Below are positions 19,652 through 33,900 of a stretch of DNA of 64,000 bases, in pieces (the stretch's first letter is position 1; every line of letters begins with the position of its first letter). Made by a program: the position numbers and the translations under genes. The stretch is from the NCBI GenBank assembly GCA_026182355.1, contig JAPFBL010000538.1:1-64000 (forward strand), given 5' to 3'. Source of the DNA: Hermatobates lingyangjiaoensis. Its lineage: Eukaryota; Arthropoda; Insecta; Hemiptera; Hermatobatidae. A model generated the notes under the pieces. It made no database searches, had not been told where the DNA came from, and saw nothing but the letters and a program-made list of their open reading frames with translations.

Positions 19652-19748
19652 ATACTCTTCTGCACCCTCAACACACACAAAGTGGACATGACCAAGCTGC
19701 TAGGCGGCCAGATCGGCCTGGAGGACTTCATCTTTGTACATAGAAAAG
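19652..19748 (+). CDS. GIPC: GIPC exon, end of GH1
   Basis: Acceptor TTTTGTTTCAG, donor AAAAG|GTATGT. Encodes [20 protein letters not shown] and then [12 protein letters not shown]. It ends with one base of a split codon. Confidence 0.92.
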
Positions 19749-20889
19749 GTATGTAGCCTTGGACGAAGGGAGAGGGGGCAGCAACAGAACATGGAGACAT
19801 TTCAAATGTTTTCATTTGGGTAACCACCAAATCAGTCAGTTTATTCATCACCTGCCCCCTTACATAGATTATAGGTATTCTTCTCACAATATTAATATTA
19901 GTTCAACGCCCATTGCTGGCCAAAGTATATAATGCCTTTTAGACACTCACACACAAACATACGCGCGCGCAAACACACACACGCACGAACAAACACAAAC
20001 ATTTGTGTGTGTGTGTTTTATATATATATATATAATTAAAATAAGCAGCAGCTTCTGCATTGACCAGTTTCTTGTTGACACTCTCTAGTTTTCGTATCAC
20101 TTTGCGGTGAGACTCTGGTAGCTTCCAAAGAAGGTTAGCAAAAGACATTAACACACACAATAAACATAGGTCAAACACGAAAACACTTGAATAAATCACT
20201 TTTTTAAAATGCTGTTTTAATCACTAAATTAACAAACTAAATAAACAATACGTACAAGCTTTCGGCTGTCATTCGCCATCCTCAGGTATAAACTAAAATT
20301 AATTAAGGCTAATGCACTACAGTTAATATAGAATAAAATATTTGAACGGTGTCTACAAAATTACTGTGTGTATTTCTAAATACACCTGTACTTTAGGAAG
20401 TTAAGTAAGGTGGGAGTGAGGGGAGGGGGAGGTATACATGGCGATAGGGTCGGCCAGAAACTACCTGGTCCATTCACCTCCTCGTCTCCCTTAGAAGGTA
20501 CAGGTCTATTTAGAAATACACACAGTAATTTTGTAGACACCGTTCAAATATTTTATTCTATATTAACTGTAGTGCATTAGCCTTAATTAATTTTAGTTTA
20601 TACCTGAGAATGCCGAATGACAGCCGAAAGCTTGTACGTATTGTTTATTTAGTTTGTTAATTTATTGATTAAAACAGCATTTTAAAAAAGTGATTTATTC
20701 AAGTGTTTTCGTGTTTGACCTATGTTTATTGTGTGTGTTAATGTATTTTGCTAACCTTCTTTGGAAGCTACCAGAGCTCACCGCAAAGTGATACGAAAAC
20801 TAGAGATGTCAACAAGAAATTGGTCAATGCAGAAGCTGCTGCTTATTTTAATAACATATGCTTAAGGAAGACCTGCTGCCATTGTACAC

Positions 20890-20936
<47 letters not shown>

Positions 20937-23900
20937 TATTTATCCTCTTAATTTTAATGATTTTAATGTTTGTTTAACTTTTTCAAAATTCTTATTGTGT
21001 TAGTTCACGCTTAATTAGTTTGTGCCATATACCTGATGATGATTTCAGTGAAATCGAAAGCTTGTAAGTAAAAAATATATTATTTAGTAACCTACGGAAT
21101 TATTTCTTCGATGTCTCTGTGACAACTCCTTTATGAAATCTCGAAAAGAAAACTAGAAAACACCAGTAAAAAAGTCATGAATGCGGAAGCTGCCGTATAC
21201 TTTAATAATATATATATATATTTCTAATATTGATATAGCTTCTCTACCACTGATATTTCAAATTCTCCGAAGGGGTTCTTGAGGATTTTGGTAATAAACA
21301 TACAACTTTGATTGTAAGCCGACGTTTCGCCAAAAGTTGTTTGGCATTTTCAAGGCTTGTTTCAGAGGACCACACTATTTACCAGTCCATGCTGTTATCT
21401 ATATCTGTTATGATGCAGCTAGATAACAGCATGGACCGGTAAATAGTGTGTCCTCTCAAACAAGCCTTGAAAATGCTAAACAACTTTTGGCGAAACGTCA
21501 GCTTATAATCAAAGTTTTTTGTTTATGACCAAAATCCTCAAGAACCCCTTCGGGGAATTATTTTTTTTTTAAATAAATTGTTAATTCTCTTGTCAATATT
21601 TTGGGAAAATTTCGTTGTTTTTTTTAATGATCCGTTTAGCGTCTAAAAAACATATTCTGAAAACTGGAAATCTGCTGTAACACCCCTTTGGTAAAAGTAA
21701 TTTTGATAAAGACTATCTCAACTCGCCTTCCATAGAATGTCCTATGTATAGGCTTAGTTTTATTTTGATCCGTATTGCTTTTATCAATAAAAAAAATTTG
21801 AGGATATTTTTCGTTTATTGCTATTGTAGCTTCAAAGATAATGGCAAAATTTCAAGACTCTAGAATTAGTAGTTTAGGAGAAAAAAAAGTAGTCTAAAAA
21901 TAGGTTTTGGGCAAAAACTTTCCCATCATGCATAATTGCTCCCAAACAATAGGGATCATCTACACCTGTTTTCCAAACTTTTTCGAGTTACCGCCCCGTT
22001 GGTCCATAAACCTATAACTCAACACCCTTGAATAATAATCAGATTCCTAGACTAAATAACCAAAATGAGTAACATTTTAATAATTAAATTAAAATAATTA
22101 CTAATCGAATATTTATTTAGAATCCAATAGATGTATTGTTTCATAGCATATTTATGCAAAAGAATTAATACACAATAAAAGAAACTTAGGTGAGAGGATA
22201 CTTTTAACATAAAAATGAATTATCAAAACAAATAATTTTAAGAAAACGTTTCCTAGATGTTTACATGTCGTGTTTACACTTAAATTTAGAAATTATATTG
22301 CATGAACATTTTCAATTTATGGGAAATAGAATCCCCACTCCTTTTTTGCATTACCGCCTCCCGATTTCAAAGCACCGCCCCCAATGTCCTCCCACTTTGG
22401 GAAACACTAATCTACACTATGAAATATCAATTTGATCCATCCCAAATTCTGGACTGCAGTGTATCCAAAAGCTTTTGATACATACTCACCGACCCTCCCA
22501 CACTTATCTGCTATAATGGATCATATTGAATTTCTCTTTTAAATATTGGACAAATACTCCTTCTAGTTCCCGTAGGAATATCTCTGATAGAGTAGCAGAT
22601 GTTGGGTGTCCCATTCCTAATCCATCTTTTGCTAAATAATACTCGTCATTAAATTTCAAATACTTTTGCCTTAAAGTTGTAGTTGTTAATTTTATTATTT
22701 CATCTATATCTGTACTTTGACCGTATTGTTTCTGTTTGACTGTATTAGTTTTATTACTTCCCAATTGGAGATTGACGTATACAGATTTTCTGTATCGAAT
22801 GATACTAGTTTAGTTTTTCATTTATATTTATGTCTTTTATTTTATTTACTAAATTAACTGAGTTTTTAATATTATAAGTATAGGGTATATTAAATATACT
22901 ACATATTTACTATATACTATATAGTAGGTTAACCTTATCTTTTATTATTTTAGCTAATTCTTTTGAGATTTTATATGCAGGTGTTTTCCTATTATAACCG
23001 GCCTAACAGGTTCTCCTCTTCTACCTTATGTTCTTTGGTTTGAGCTTTTAACTGAGGGCATTTGGATTCGTGTTTAAATATTTATATGCTTCGTTAGGTT
23101 TTATTACATTATGGGATTTGTTAATTGCGTTTCTAATTTCGTTGTGGAATGTTTTAGTTGGGTCATTTTTTAGTTTTTCGTATTTGTTTTTTACCTATAA
23201 ATTCGATGGTTTTTTTAATGCATTCTGATTTATTTATCACGATTACAGAGTTACCTTTGTCTGTTTTAGTGCTTATCGCGTTGGCTTTTTATTTTCTTTT
23301 TGATATTTCTAAGAATATAATTTTCTTGGTTTTTAATTTCGTTATTTTTTCTGTTATTCATGGTTTTATCTATTATTTCCGATGCTAAGTGCCTAACTTG
23401 GTTTTGCTCGTTGATTAGTATTAATTTTATGATAGTTTCGATATCTTTAGTATTAATTTTTCGACCTATGTTGTATTTGAACCCTTTATTTAATAAGTTA
23501 GTTTCCGTCCGCGTGAAGGTTATGTTGGTTTTATAATCAACCTAGCATAAAATTTAATATTTTCTTTATTATAGTTGTTATTATTACTTTTATTTAACAA
23601 TGTGTCACTTTTTTTATTCATTCGATCTTAATTCTTATCTAATTCTTTCTTAATTTTTTTTCTTTACTATAAGTAAAGTATAGTGATCGTGAAAAAATTA
23701 GATCTCGAGATTTTGACGGAACTACATGTTTTGAGGTCCCAAAAGTGGTTTTGTGAAGTTTTTTCGATGATGTCTGTGTGTGGGTGGGCGACTTATTTCC
23801 GATTTCGTCCTCTGGTACATTAAGCCATCTATCCCAAGTCTGTACGATGTCGGGAAGGCGTTAAAAGACCCTACTCTTTATACACCTCGGTTAGGACTGC

Positions 23901-26900
23901 CAATGTAGAATGTTTACTTCTATGTGCATCTGTGTGCGATGTTTTATGGAACGGCTACTGTAACCTAACCTAACTGTAATTCCCATATGGTAGGGTTTTA
24001 TAAGACCAATTGAAGTTTACAAGGTATATGTCAACTAGGAATGTGAGTGAGATATGGCTTTCTCTGTTTCTCTTATATTGATGTTATATTTTTCAGGGAG
24101 ACCGAAAGAGATAGAGATAGTGAAAAGCGAAGACTCGTTAGGGCTGACGATTACAGACAATGGCTGCAGTTATGCCTTTATCAAGAGAATCAAGGAGAAG
24201 AGCACCGTCGACAGGATTGAGTACATACAGGTGAGCAGTATGTGTCTTCAGTTGCAGTAAGTGCTTAAAGTAAGTGAATAGACGCTTACAGGATTTACGA
24301 AGACTCGTTAGGGCTGACGATTACAGACAATGGCTGCAGTTATGCCTTTAAGAGCACCAACGACAGGATTGAGTACATACAGGTGAGCAGTGTATGTCTT
24401 CAGTTTCAGTAAGTGCTTAAAGTAAGTGAAATTTAAAGACCGGGCTGGGATAAACAAGGTAATTTAAAGGGGGGGGGGGGGGGGGGGGTTACTTAAGAGA
24501 GTCTAGAGGGGTCGGGTTTCAGTAAGTAACTAGCGGAGTGCTTGATTGTATAAAGAGGGGGCTGCTTTGATTGACTGGATAGCGTCTGATTTTAGTACCT
24601 CGAGATCTACTTTGAGTGTAATAAGGTCTGAATTTCTGTTAGTGGCTAGAAGACTATTTGATTTAGTGAATAGTAGATTACTTGATTGAGTGAATAGGTC
24701 CTGGGTTTCAGTAAGTGTCTAGGAGACTACTTGAAAGAGTGAATAAGGCCTGGGTTTCAGTAAGTGTTTAGCGAGCTACTTTGAGTGAAATAGGTTTGGG
24801 TTTTTAAGACGTCTTTGAGTGAATAGAGTCTTGGGTTTCAGTAAGTTGTTAGGAGACTACTTGATTGAGTGAATAGGGCTGGGTTTCAGTAAGTGTTTAG
24901 CGAGCTACTTTCAGTGAAATAGGTCTGGGTTTCTGTTAGTGGCTAGAAGACTATTTGATTTAGTGAATAGGGGACTACTTGATTGAGTGAATAGGTCTGA
25001 GTTTCAGTAAGTGTCTAGGAGACTACTTGATTGAGTGAATAGGTCTGAGTTTCAGTAAGTGTCTAGGAGACTACTTAATTGCGTGAATAGGGTGTGGGTT
25101 TCAGTAAGTGTCTAGGAGACTACTTAATTGCGTGAATAGGGTCTGGGTTTCAGTAAGTGTCTAGGAGACTACTTGATTGCGTGAATAGGGTGTGGGTTTC
25201 AGTAAGTGTCTAGGAGACTACTTGATTGCATGAATAGGGTCTGGGTATTCAGTAAGTGTCTAGGAGACTACTTGATTGCGTGAATAGGGTGTGGGTTTCA
25301 GTAAGTGTCTAGGAGACTACTTGATTGCATGAATAGGGTCTGGGTATCAGTAAGTGGCCAGGGTTGACGGTGGAGGAAGTGACTGGTCCCATGCGTGCCT
25401 GTTATCTGCACCCCGCCCTGTGTACACAGCACGTGTTTTGTGTGCTGATAGTGGACTACAGGATTAGTCTAGTTGACTTTACTTCAGTGATAAGGAAGAT
25501 ACCTAGCGTGCTATCAGCAACTCAACACGACCTTGACAAGGCTTCCCCCAAACAATGGAAAGGTTTCGGATTCACCTGGACTGGTAATTCACCGTGCATA
25601 GGAGCGTTGGGTGACTAGTAACTGGACTCTCAGGCTATCACATGTCGTAACGTCATCCCTACGCTTCTTTCAGCCAATCATTCTCCCCCCTATGATCCAG
25701 TTTCAGCTGTTTCATAATTCTGTCTGTTAAACGTTTGCAGTTTTTAATCTTCATTAAATTAATTTTAATTGATAAATGATGAACCCAAGTGACAAGGAAC
25801 CACAAGAAACCAAACTAGCATATGAATAAAATAATGGCGAAGACCCATATTTAGCTTGTATCTGTCTCCTACACACTTTCTCCTATTTCCGGAATTTCTT
25901 CCTGGTCTCTTCATTAAAACTACAAACTTATCACTTATATTACTAGTCGACATATTTCGAATGTACCATATTCATCATCAGGACAATAATGAAAAAAATA
26001 GTGAGTCAGTTTAAATATAGAGGGTGGATTTGTACAGGAATGTTTACCGGACAAATATCTTTGAATCAGGGAGCTGATAACTTATTACCAAAGCCCTTCA
26101 ATAGGCGGTTTGATAACGAAGAATAGTCCAAGCGTCAAAGAGTCAAAAGAAACAAGTCTTGTATATGAGTATTCATGTAATATCGGGAGCTGCGAGGCCC
26201 GTGAAAGCTCATATATAGGAACGACTACAACTTCATCGTCCAGATGAATTACAATGCACCTTTTCACCGGTGCTCCAAAGTGTCATACAATATCAGTTCG
26301 TAAAACAAAACTTAGAAGAGAAATGATAGAAAATTATTACCAGAGAAAGAAGCCATTTTAAATTACAATTAATGGAAGAAATTATTACTCAAGAAAAACA
26401 GTCAACCATAAATATCCAACATAGTAATTGTTATAGAATATTGGAGTTGTTTTCAATCAGACCACATCCCATCATAGAGGCTGTTGTTAAGATAAAAAGC
26501 CAAACCCTTGACCAACAGGAAAAGAAGTGAATCGCTCCAAAGGCTGATAACGACTGACTTGGCGTTCGAACTGAAGCACTCAAACAGTGTAGCCAACTTT
26601 TGGAGGAAAGGTAGACAGGGAAGATAAAGAGATACAAGCCAAATAAAAATTAAAAAATGAAAACATTTAACTAAAATAAAATTAAAAGCTGATAAAAAAT
26701 AAGGAAAAAAATCAACGATTGAGGTTAAGCCCAGGAGCCTAATAAGTGCTTCTTCTGAAGCTCTCAGAGTAACTTTCGAATTAGTCTGATCAATCTGCCT
26801 CAGGACCTGTACACGGAAACAGTCATTAAAACTGAGTCCGTGAGAACTGGCATGAGTAGCAACGGGAAGGTCACTGCGTTTGCCAACGGATGACCTGTGA

Positions 26901-28013
26901 TTATTCATACGCAGGCTTAGCTTGGTGGAAGCCTAACTCACATAAAAAGAATCACACTGGGTGCAATCCAAACGGTAAACGCAGTTACCAGAGGTACAAG
27001 AGGTCTTGTGAGAGATAGGGTAGGTGCGTTTACTATGGACAGAGGTAAAGGAAGGAACAGGATTGATGATAGGACAAGTAAGACATCCACGACGTCCACA
27101 TTGAACCATACCACCAGCAGTTTTTGGAGGCTTAGGAGAAGAGATGTGAGAGAAGATAGATTGAAGATTAGCAGGTTTGCGATAGGAAATGGAAGGTACC
27201 TCACTAAAGACTGAAGAAGTACAGGAGGAAGAAGAAAGTATAGGGAAAAACTCCCTGACAACTGCACCCAGCCTATGAGCACCAGGAAAATAAGTGGTGA
27301 TGAGGAAATTAGAGTCACTGCGATCCCTCCTAGGACCTGAATTATGATGAACGTCTGCAGGGACTATACGGTTGTTAATGAAATTAGAAGGATATCCTCG
27401 GTCAGAAAATTTCTGTTTCAATAAATCAAGAATAACTCAATAAATTTCAAGAAATTTTATGTTAGCTTCCCAGTATTTACTTTGTTTGCTCTCTGATGAC
27501 ACATTGAAAGGCATCAGAGCATTTATTTGTATTGTTTTCCTTTTTTCAATTGTGGTTTAAACTTCATTGATTGCTTCACGTGTTTATTTATTGTGATTTT
27601 TCTGATTATATATATATATAGAGAGAGAGAGAAAGGGTGGCAGAGGGGGTAGAGTTTGGTGAAGGAGTGAGAGACAGAGTGGCTGGATAGGCGTAAGAGA
27701 GTTGTGACACGGAGGATGATACGGTGCCACCATCACAATCTGAGTCTACTATAACCATGGACCACGCTGTATGATTATAACGATGTGTTGTTTTAGGTCG
27801 GAGACCACATTGAGAGGATCGACAACAGGTCAATGGTGGGGAAAAGACACTTCGAGGTGGCCAAGACGCTGAAGGAGATCCCTGTGGGCACGACGTTCAC
27901 TTTAAGGCTGATCGAGCCGCTCAAGGCAGGGTTTTGTAAGTCACTTGTGCTTCTACTTTGGTGTGTCTGGAGGGAAGAGGTGGTGATGACTCTGGCATCT
28001 AGTCTAGACACAA

Positions 28014-28056
<43 letters not shown>

Positions 28057-28582
28057 TGTGTGTTGTGTGTGTATGTGTGAGTGAAAGAGAGAGAGTGTGT
28101 GTGTGAGAGAGAGAGTGTGATAGAGTGTGTGTGTGATAGAGAGAGGAGAAAGAGAGAATGGTGGGGGAGGAGGGGTCAGAAACAAAATACTTAATATAAA
28201 ATCAGTTGTTATTGGACTCTGACCAAGACTGCTTGTTATGGTTGACAGATCTTAGTCTTTTTCTTCATTTCTTACTGTGGTTTTAACATTGATTACTGTT
28301 TCCCGAGTTTAATGTGAAATCTATTGTATATTTATACAAAACTAAAGTTTATCGGGACTCTGTCAGTTCTTCAGGTTCAAATTAAACTCTCATTGCCAAC
28401 GTTTCTGTTTTTATTTAAATCCTTTTTCATAGGCAGAAGAACCCATTGAATTTCTTCTGCCTATGAAAAAAGTATTTAAATAAAAACCGAAACGTTGGCA
28501 ATGAGAGTTTAATTTGAACCTGAAGAACTGACCTAGCCCCGATGAACTTTAGTTTTGTTTATATTCCACACTCGATACTTTT

Positions 28583-28626
<44 letters not shown>

Positions 28627-30942
28627 ACAGTTCAAAACTGAAGAAAGTAAAGAAACACACTTACAGACTCAAATTTTCGGGCAATCCGTCTTCAGGAGAA
28701 AAGAGATGGGGAGACGAAACACGTTGTAGATGCAACGGCTAGTAACCGACACGGCAACCGCCAGTGCTGTTTTCCCCGTACCCGGTCTTGAAATAATAGA
28801 ATTAAGAGAAAATATAAACAGAAATTCAGATAAGCAATACAAGTTGGGAAAATGTAAATGATTCAGAGAGAATTGTAGAAAATTAAAAAAAAATAAATCA
28901 ATAAAATGCAACAAAATATATTTATTATTTATTTTATTTTTTTTAATTTTTTTTTAAATTTTCTTCAATTCTCTCTAAATCATTTACATTTTCCCAACTT
29001 GTATTGCTTATCTGAATTTCTGATTATATTTTCTCTTAATTCTATTATTTCAAGACCGGGTACGGGGAAAACAGCACTGGCGGTTGCCGTGTCGGTTACT
29101 AGCCGTTGCATCTACAACGTGCTTCGTCTCCCTTTCTCTTTTCTCCTGAAGACAGGATTGCCCGAAAATTTGAGTCTGTAAGTGTGTTTCTTTTACTTTG
29201 TGTGCTACCTATCTTCAATTTTGAACTGTTATGTATATATATAAACTATATTGACACAAAGAACACTCAGAAATGAAACAGAAATTCACTACTATATTTT
29301 GATGTCCTCTTCATCAGGAATTTAAAAGCGAGTCGCTCCGCAGGCAGACAACGACCTCTTGGTCGTTGACAACGAATGAGTCGTTGTCTGCCTGCGGAGC
29401 GTCTCGTTTCTTTCTATCTTCCTGATGACGAGGACATCGAAAGTAGTAGTGGGTTTCTGTTTCATTTCTGAGTGTTCTTTGTGTCAATACAGTTTATTTA
29501 GTTCGTGGAATCGTTTCATTTATTGGGTGTATATATATATATATAAATGATCAAACCACTGTATGAAAAGTATTAATTAACATACATAATTACCTTGGTA
29601 TTTTTCTATTATGAGGAAGCAACTACATAACGGTTTGTGCTCAAATCAGCTAGTGTGCTGCCCTAATCACCGTTTTTCGAACCTTCTAATCAGACTTGAT
29701 AACTCAAAACAACCCTAAAAACCCATTAAAACTATATCAAAAAAGAACCAGGAAACTACAACCATATTTGTTAATTTATTAAGTAATTGACTGTATATTT
29801 TACTTAGGTTTTCTGGATCCGTTTTTTGTATTGTACGCTTTTTTTGTTTTTCGAAAGTGAATCACTTCTTTTATAAGCCTCTTATTTTTATTATTTTCAT
29901 AATCTATAATCTTCGTGTCGCCTAGGCTAAAGTTATGACTATTGTTGATTGAATGATGGGCTAAAGCACAAAATGTTTTCTTTGATTTAATATCATATTT
30001 ATGTAAAGCTAACCTATCTTGTAAATGCTGTTTTGTTTGCCCAATGTAAACTGCATCGCAATGTCCACACGGAGTTGAATATATTATGTTACTACATAGG
30101 TATTATATTACAATTCCCTATGATTCACAAGAAACAGTGCTAAAATGTTTTAATTCTTTCAATTCAAAATAAAAATTTACAATAGGAATAGAAAAAGATA
30201 ATTGCTTACCATTTCTAGATACTATGATTTATAGGAATCGGAATGGCAGCATTTTAGTAGACTGGTGGAGGAAACCTCAGAAAACTAACTGTTATCTTAA
30301 TTTTCAATCTCATCACCCATTAAAACACAAAATAAATACTGCGTTAGCATTAAAACACAGAGCATCTAATTCATGTGATTTAAAGTTTGTTCCGAAAAAT
30401 ATTCATTTAGTAAAGAATATTTTGAAAGATAATAATTATCTAGAAAGTTTAATTACAAAAAATTGTTCACTCACATAATAAAGAAAGAACAGAAAAACAG
30501 ACTGATAGTCCTGATCACAATCCTACCCCAGACAATACCAATCTAACACAATATAGGTCTCTAACGTACATACAAGGGTTATCAGAGCAACTTTGTGAAA
30601 TATTTAAACCTATCAACATAAAAATTGCTTATAAAGTTAAAAAAGTTTAAATTCTAGTATTTTTTAAAGACAAAATCACCGATTAATAAATTCCTATGTA
30701 GGAATATAACATCTATAATATTCAACTCATAGGTAAAAATACCAAGGTAATTATGTATATTAATTAAATACATAACTCTTCATGTTATTGTAATTAAATT
30801 CTGTATTGATGTAGTCCTGAAGATGTCTACAAATATTGGCGAAACGTCGGCTTAAAGGTGTTGAATTATTGAAGCTAGACCAAACCTGGATAAAAAAGAA
30901 AAATATTATATATATTTATATATATAACGATACTTTTATCAA

Positions 30943-30991
<49 letters not shown>

Positions 30992-33900
30992 AAAGGAATA
31001 TAAATCGGGTTGTTAGGTCTTTTAAGGTCGTTTCAAAAAAAAACTTTCAAATTTATTGGCAAACGTTTCGGTTTTATTTAAAACCATCCTCATTGCCCTA
31101 CAACATGAATAGAATACACAGAGTCATTCGTACATATATAAATGGTGTTACAATTCTATTACAAGTAGGAATAATGGACTTACCGAAATATGAATCTCAA
31201 TACTTCAAAGTTTGTTAAAATGGATTGCTCTAATCGAACTGATGTTTCTCTATTTGGTACCTAGTTTTTGATTTTTTTTTTCTTTGTTGTTTTTCTTTTT
31301 TAGCTTGTATTTTATAAGTTTTTGTATTTTAACATGTGTTTATATTATCTCCCCATATTTTGTTTTTTGTAACAAACCTGTAACCTTTGTTGTTATCAAT
31401 CTTTAATTGCTCTCTGATGACATATATTTGAAAGGCCTTAGAGCACATTATCTGTGTCTTTTTTACTTTTTCCTTGTGGCTTATACTTTCATTAGTTTTC
31501 ATCACGTGTTTATTATGATTATTTAGTATATATATATATATATAATATATATATAGGTATGTTCTCTAATCGGGGTTCGGTCAATTTTCCAGGATAAAAA
31601 ATCAAATTCTCGTTGCCAACGTTTCGGTTTTATTAAAGCCTTTTTTATAGGCAGAAGTAAGAACTTTTTAACTAAGAAAATGAAATTTACAGTCTTTAAA
31701 GGAACAACAATGTAAATTTCATTTTCTTAGTTAAAAAATTCCTACTTCTGCCTATGAAAAAGGTTTTAAATAAAACCGAAACGTTGGCAACGAGAGTTTG
31801 ATTTTTATCCTGAATTGACCGACCGATTAGAGACACCATTCATCAAACGGTGATAATTGATTATATTATATATATAATATAGAAATGAAACAAATTTACG
31901 AACTTCTAGGACGATTAGAAGATACTATCTACCTATTTCTATCAAACGGTCGATATATTATTGAATCTGTTATATATATATAATATATATATGAAATTTG
32001 ATTATGTAAACATGAAAAGTGTAGATGATAATTTATGAACTTTTCTGATATTTCTATTTATGGTAATCTATTAGAAAAGACTCTAGTTACCATGGGTTTG
32101 TCAGTATACCAAGTTTTAACTTATTTTCAATATTTCCCAAATACCTTCAAAACAGAGAAGTTTTAGGAAATGACCATACAATGAACAAGTTATCAAAGAG
32201 TTGAATATTTTTTTCGAGTCAAAGGGAATAGAAAGATATATATCACGGACAGGTATATAGAGTTGTCTGACTCGCTTTATACTGCAATGTTAAGCCTTGA
32301 GATGTTGATGTAATGTGGTGTGTCGCAATGTGTTGTGTCTGGCTCTCAGACTTGACCATTGTCCTGAGTAAATGCGCCGTTATATATATATCATTGATAT
32401 ATATATATATATATCAATGATCAAACCACAAAAAGAAAATGGGAAAGCAAGACTAAGATCTTTCAACCGTAACAAGCGGTCTTCGTCAGAGTCAAAAACC
32501 CAGCCGTAACAAGCGGTCTTCGTCAGAGTCAAAAACCCAACTGACAGAGTCAAGAACCCAACACTTGGGTTTTTCACTCTGACGAAGACCGCTTGTTACG
32601 GTTGAAAGATCTTACTCTTGCATTCCCATTTTCTTATTGTGGTTTGATCATTGATTGTTATTTCACGTGTTTATGTGAAATCTTTATATATATATGCTTA
32701 CTGCTTGTTCGTTTTTTGTTTCAGCAAACATCGAAGCCAGAAGTAATTCAAGAAAAGGAAAGAAGAGCTTTGGTTCAGGAAAAGAAACACTAAGGTTCAA
32801 AGCAAATGGATCGGCGAAAATCGAACAGGAGGTATAAGATGGAAAGCCTTGTTTTAATACAGTGGACCCTCGAAATCGCGGACTCATTGGGGGATGACCT
32901 GTCCGGTCATGGAAAATATTGCCTGACCGGTCCCTAATATAACCAAAGTTGAATGGAAGGCATTATTTCTGTGCTGATAGTGAAAGAACTATTACATTTA
33001 TGATATTTTGACCTGTCACACGTAATACAGAACATTTATGCAAGGATATAAAAGGAACACAATGCAATATAATGTCATGTAAATGGACTGTACAGTACAG
33101 TATTATACAGTATAGTACAGTACATTTACATAAAAAATATACTGAACTAAAATAATATTTTTATTTCCCTTATCCTAGGATGATTATGTACTGTATTTAC
33201 ACTTTTTACATGGAGTGGACTCTTGAGATTATTCAGACTCCGAGTACAATGTGTCAATCAACATTGGGCGATGAAGTGTACTAGGTCCAGGGCGACCGAC
33301 GCCCACTAGATTCAGGTGGGGGTCCTGGGCTGTCTGGACTGTGGCTTAGCCCTGGTAGAGGACGATGGACGAAAAAGGAGCTGATTTTGGACTGCTTGCC
33401 CGGACAAGCACGAAACGGATTTTCTCCGGTCAATCGGAGTCCGCAATTTCGAGGCTCTGCTGTATATCCAAAAACCTCCTATGCCTTAAAGTAGATTTTA
33501 CTTTAGAAAATCTGATGTTTTGTTTTGATTTCAGCCTGACGGTGTAGCTCAAGTGGGAATCGAACACATAAACAAACTGCTGGAGAGCTTCCTGGGCATT
33601 AGTGACGATGAGCTGGGTGAGTTGAAGACACGTCACGCAGTTGACAAGTCTACTGGTGTACAGGACATAAGATAGGCTTGTTTTTTTTTTAATGTCCTGG
33701 AGAGCTTCCAAGGCATTAGTGACGATGAGCTGGGTGAGTTGAAGACACGTCACGCAGTTGACAAGTCTACTGGTGTACAGGACATAAGATAGGCTTGTTT
33801 TTTTTTTTAATGTCCTGGAGAGCTTCCAGGGCATTAGTGACGATGAGCTGGGTGAGTTGAAGACACGTCACGCAGTTGACAAGTCTACTGGTGTACAGGA

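Larger units (their letters stand above)
20035..20875. mobile_element. Large PLE palindrome in GIPC intron
   Basis: Arms of ~360 bp mirror about ~20445 with a ~90-bp unique spacer. Each has a hammerhead followed outward by the N-terminal PLE frame ([20 protein letters not shown], then [10 protein letters not shown]). (TA)n follows on both sides. Confidence 0.85.
21255..21560. repeat. Palindrome of PLE ends in GIPC intron
   Basis: CCCCGAAGGGGTT-type ends (21276 and 21553 region) mirror about ~21410. Both arms have UUGAAAA-core hammerheads. Confidence 0.8.
28335..28560. repeat. Palindrome of PLE ends
   Basis: CAAAACTAAAGTTTATCGGG and inverse. Both arms carry the U(A)UGAAAA motif. Centre ~28447. 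Confidence 0.8.
28628..29232. repeat. Palindrome of PLE ends, ~280-bp arms
   Basis: The two arms mirror about ~28920. Both contain the CUC-CUGAAGA...GAG hammerhead family. A/T-rich centre. Confidence 0.85.
29575..30770. mobile_element. PLE copy with inverted outer ends
   Basis: AATTACCTTGGTATTTTT at ~29590 pairs with its inverse at ~30740. Inside are a minus-strand endonuclease and a plus-strand RT-linker fragment, so the copy is internally rearranged. Confidence 0.65.
31555..31850. repeat. Palindrome of PLE ends
   Basis: GGTATGTTCTCTAATCGGGG and a decayed inverse. Same family as 6165-6541. Confidence 0.75.

Noticed and set aside
23158..23388. 76-codon plus-strand ORF resembling a membrane protein
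   Set aside because: It is the antisense shadow of the decayed PLE reverse transcriptase on the minus strand.
24290..24384. Alternative PDZ exon of GIPC
   Set aside because: It lacks the 5' third of the exon and six internal codons, and joining it in phase from the upstream exon gives TAG within a few codons. Kept only as a possible poison exon.
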